11,289 nucleotides of DNA from Nitrosopumilus sp. BACL13 MAG-121220-bin23 (lineage in GTDB: Archaea > Thermoproteota > Nitrososphaeria > Nitrososphaerales > Nitrosopumilaceae): positions 1-11,289 of the forward strand of contig LIAL01000039.1 of NCBI GenBank assembly GCA_001437625.1, in the 5' to 3' direction. Below, piece by piece: positions 10,841 to 11,289 of the stretch. The first letter of the stretch is position 1. Each line of letters opens with the position of its first letter. The notes beneath the pieces were generated by a model that saw nothing but the letters and a program-made list of their open reading frames with translations, ran no database searches and had not been told where the DNA came from. A program made the position numbers and the translations under genes.

Positions 10841-11289
10841 TTATTCGTATACCATCAAATCTTTTTCTTCTAGTAGACTGTGGATTTGGTGAACTGAACG
10901 ATGAATTTCACTTTCAAGTTTAGCGCCAACACAAACCAATTTTCCTGATGCAAAAATCAAAATGACTGTTTTTGGATCAAGCATTCTGTGAATCAAACCT
11001 GGAAATTGTTCTGGCTCGTACATGCTTCTTGGTAGTGTTCTTGCAGCTTGCTCTAGGTTGACTTTGCCACCAAGATTGATTGAAGATACAATATTTTGAA
11101 TTGTTACTACTGCATCTTTTTTAATTTTAATTTTACCCTTTCTCAATATTTTTACTACATTTGATACTGCAGTTTCTGCCAATTCTTGTGATTTAGCACC
11201 TGTGCATACCATTTTACCTGAACTAAACAACAATGTAGCTGTTTTTGGATTCTTTAATCTAAATACTGCTCCTGGGAATTGTTCTGGAT
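10841..11289 (-). CDS. tbp: TATA-box-binding protein TBP, 5' end outside the window (148 codons visible)
   Basis: TBP bends promoter DNA at the TATA box and recruits TFB. The saddle fold consists of two direct repeats, and both are visible here. The first part has PEQFPGAVFRLKNPKTATLL then FSSGKMVCTGAKS; the second has PEQFPGLIHRMLDPKTVILI then FASGKLVCVGAKL. The sequence between them contains the linking helix and IVSSINLGGKVNLEQAARTLPRSMY. The reading frame stays open to the window end (first full codon CCA at 11287), so a TTG at 11233 that could look like a start is internal. About 35-40 N-terminal residues are missing compared with the usual 180-190 aa. The C-terminus (EEKDLMVYE) carries only a short acidic tail. 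It is convergent with the secreted protein gene. Its promoter cannot be seen. Confidence 0.95.
   Translation of the reverse strand, partial: PEQFPGAVFRLKNPKTATLLFSSGKMVCTGAKSQELAETAVSNVVKILRKGKIKIKKDAVVTIQNIVSSINLGGKVNLEQAARTLPRSMYEPEQFPGLIHRMLDPKTVILIFASGKLVCVGAKLESEIHRSVHQIHSLLEEKDLMVYE

Noticed and set aside
10841..11233. TBP as a complete short gene starting at TTG 11233
   Set aside because: The frame continues with clear TBP sequence (FPGAVFRLKNPKTAT) to the window edge, so the gene is cut by the window, not short.

Overview
The window looks like chromosome of an ammonia-oxidising archaeon of the Nitrosopumilus type (Thaumarchaeota/Nitrososphaerota). It is very AT-rich, carries archaeal general transcription factors (a TFB at the left, the end of a TBP at the right), and encodes two secreted proteins with the PSWIKNNAGWWADG repeat that I associate with this group. 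Promoters have archaeal TATA boxes about 25 nt before the start codon, so most mRNAs are probably leaderless.

Layout. 33-1122 (minus): tfb followed by an overlapping gene for a 61-residue cysteine-rich protein. 1296-3518 (plus): a three-gene operon of a small MPH-starting protein (possibly tautomerase-like), an SRPBCC/START-like protein and a phytoene-desaturase-type FAD oxidoreductase. 3507-4361 (minus, convergent and overlapping by 12 bp): a cobalamin-binding protein with the W-x9-EH signature of CarH/LitR B12 photoreceptors, but with a non-MerR N-terminus. 4505-6498 (plus): a tightly coupled operon of two small unknown proteins and an SDR-type NAD(P)-binding protein with an added four-helix membrane domain. 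6625-8372 (minus): a membrane-anchored unknown protein, a 341-bp gene-free stretch with a GC-richer island, a small basic/charged unknown protein and a DUF1722 (YbgA-type) protein. 8521-10815 (plus): two paralogous secreted repeat proteins. 10841-11289 (minus): the C-terminal four-fifths of TBP, running off the window.

Two signals stand out. First, a B12 photoreceptor-like protein, an FAD desaturase-like enzyme, an SRPBCC protein, an SDR protein and DUF1722 occur together. This resembles bacterial LitR/CarH light-response neighbourhoods and suggests an archaeal light- or photodamage-response island; I see no photolyase here. Second, a hexamer GCACTA (consensus about TTRGCACTAK) sits 54-56 nt upstream of the start codon of seven genes on both strands, always about 25-30 bp before the TATA box. 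This looks like a fixed-position upstream promoter element that I do not know to be described.

I see no tRNA, rRNA, CRISPR array or intact insertion sequence.
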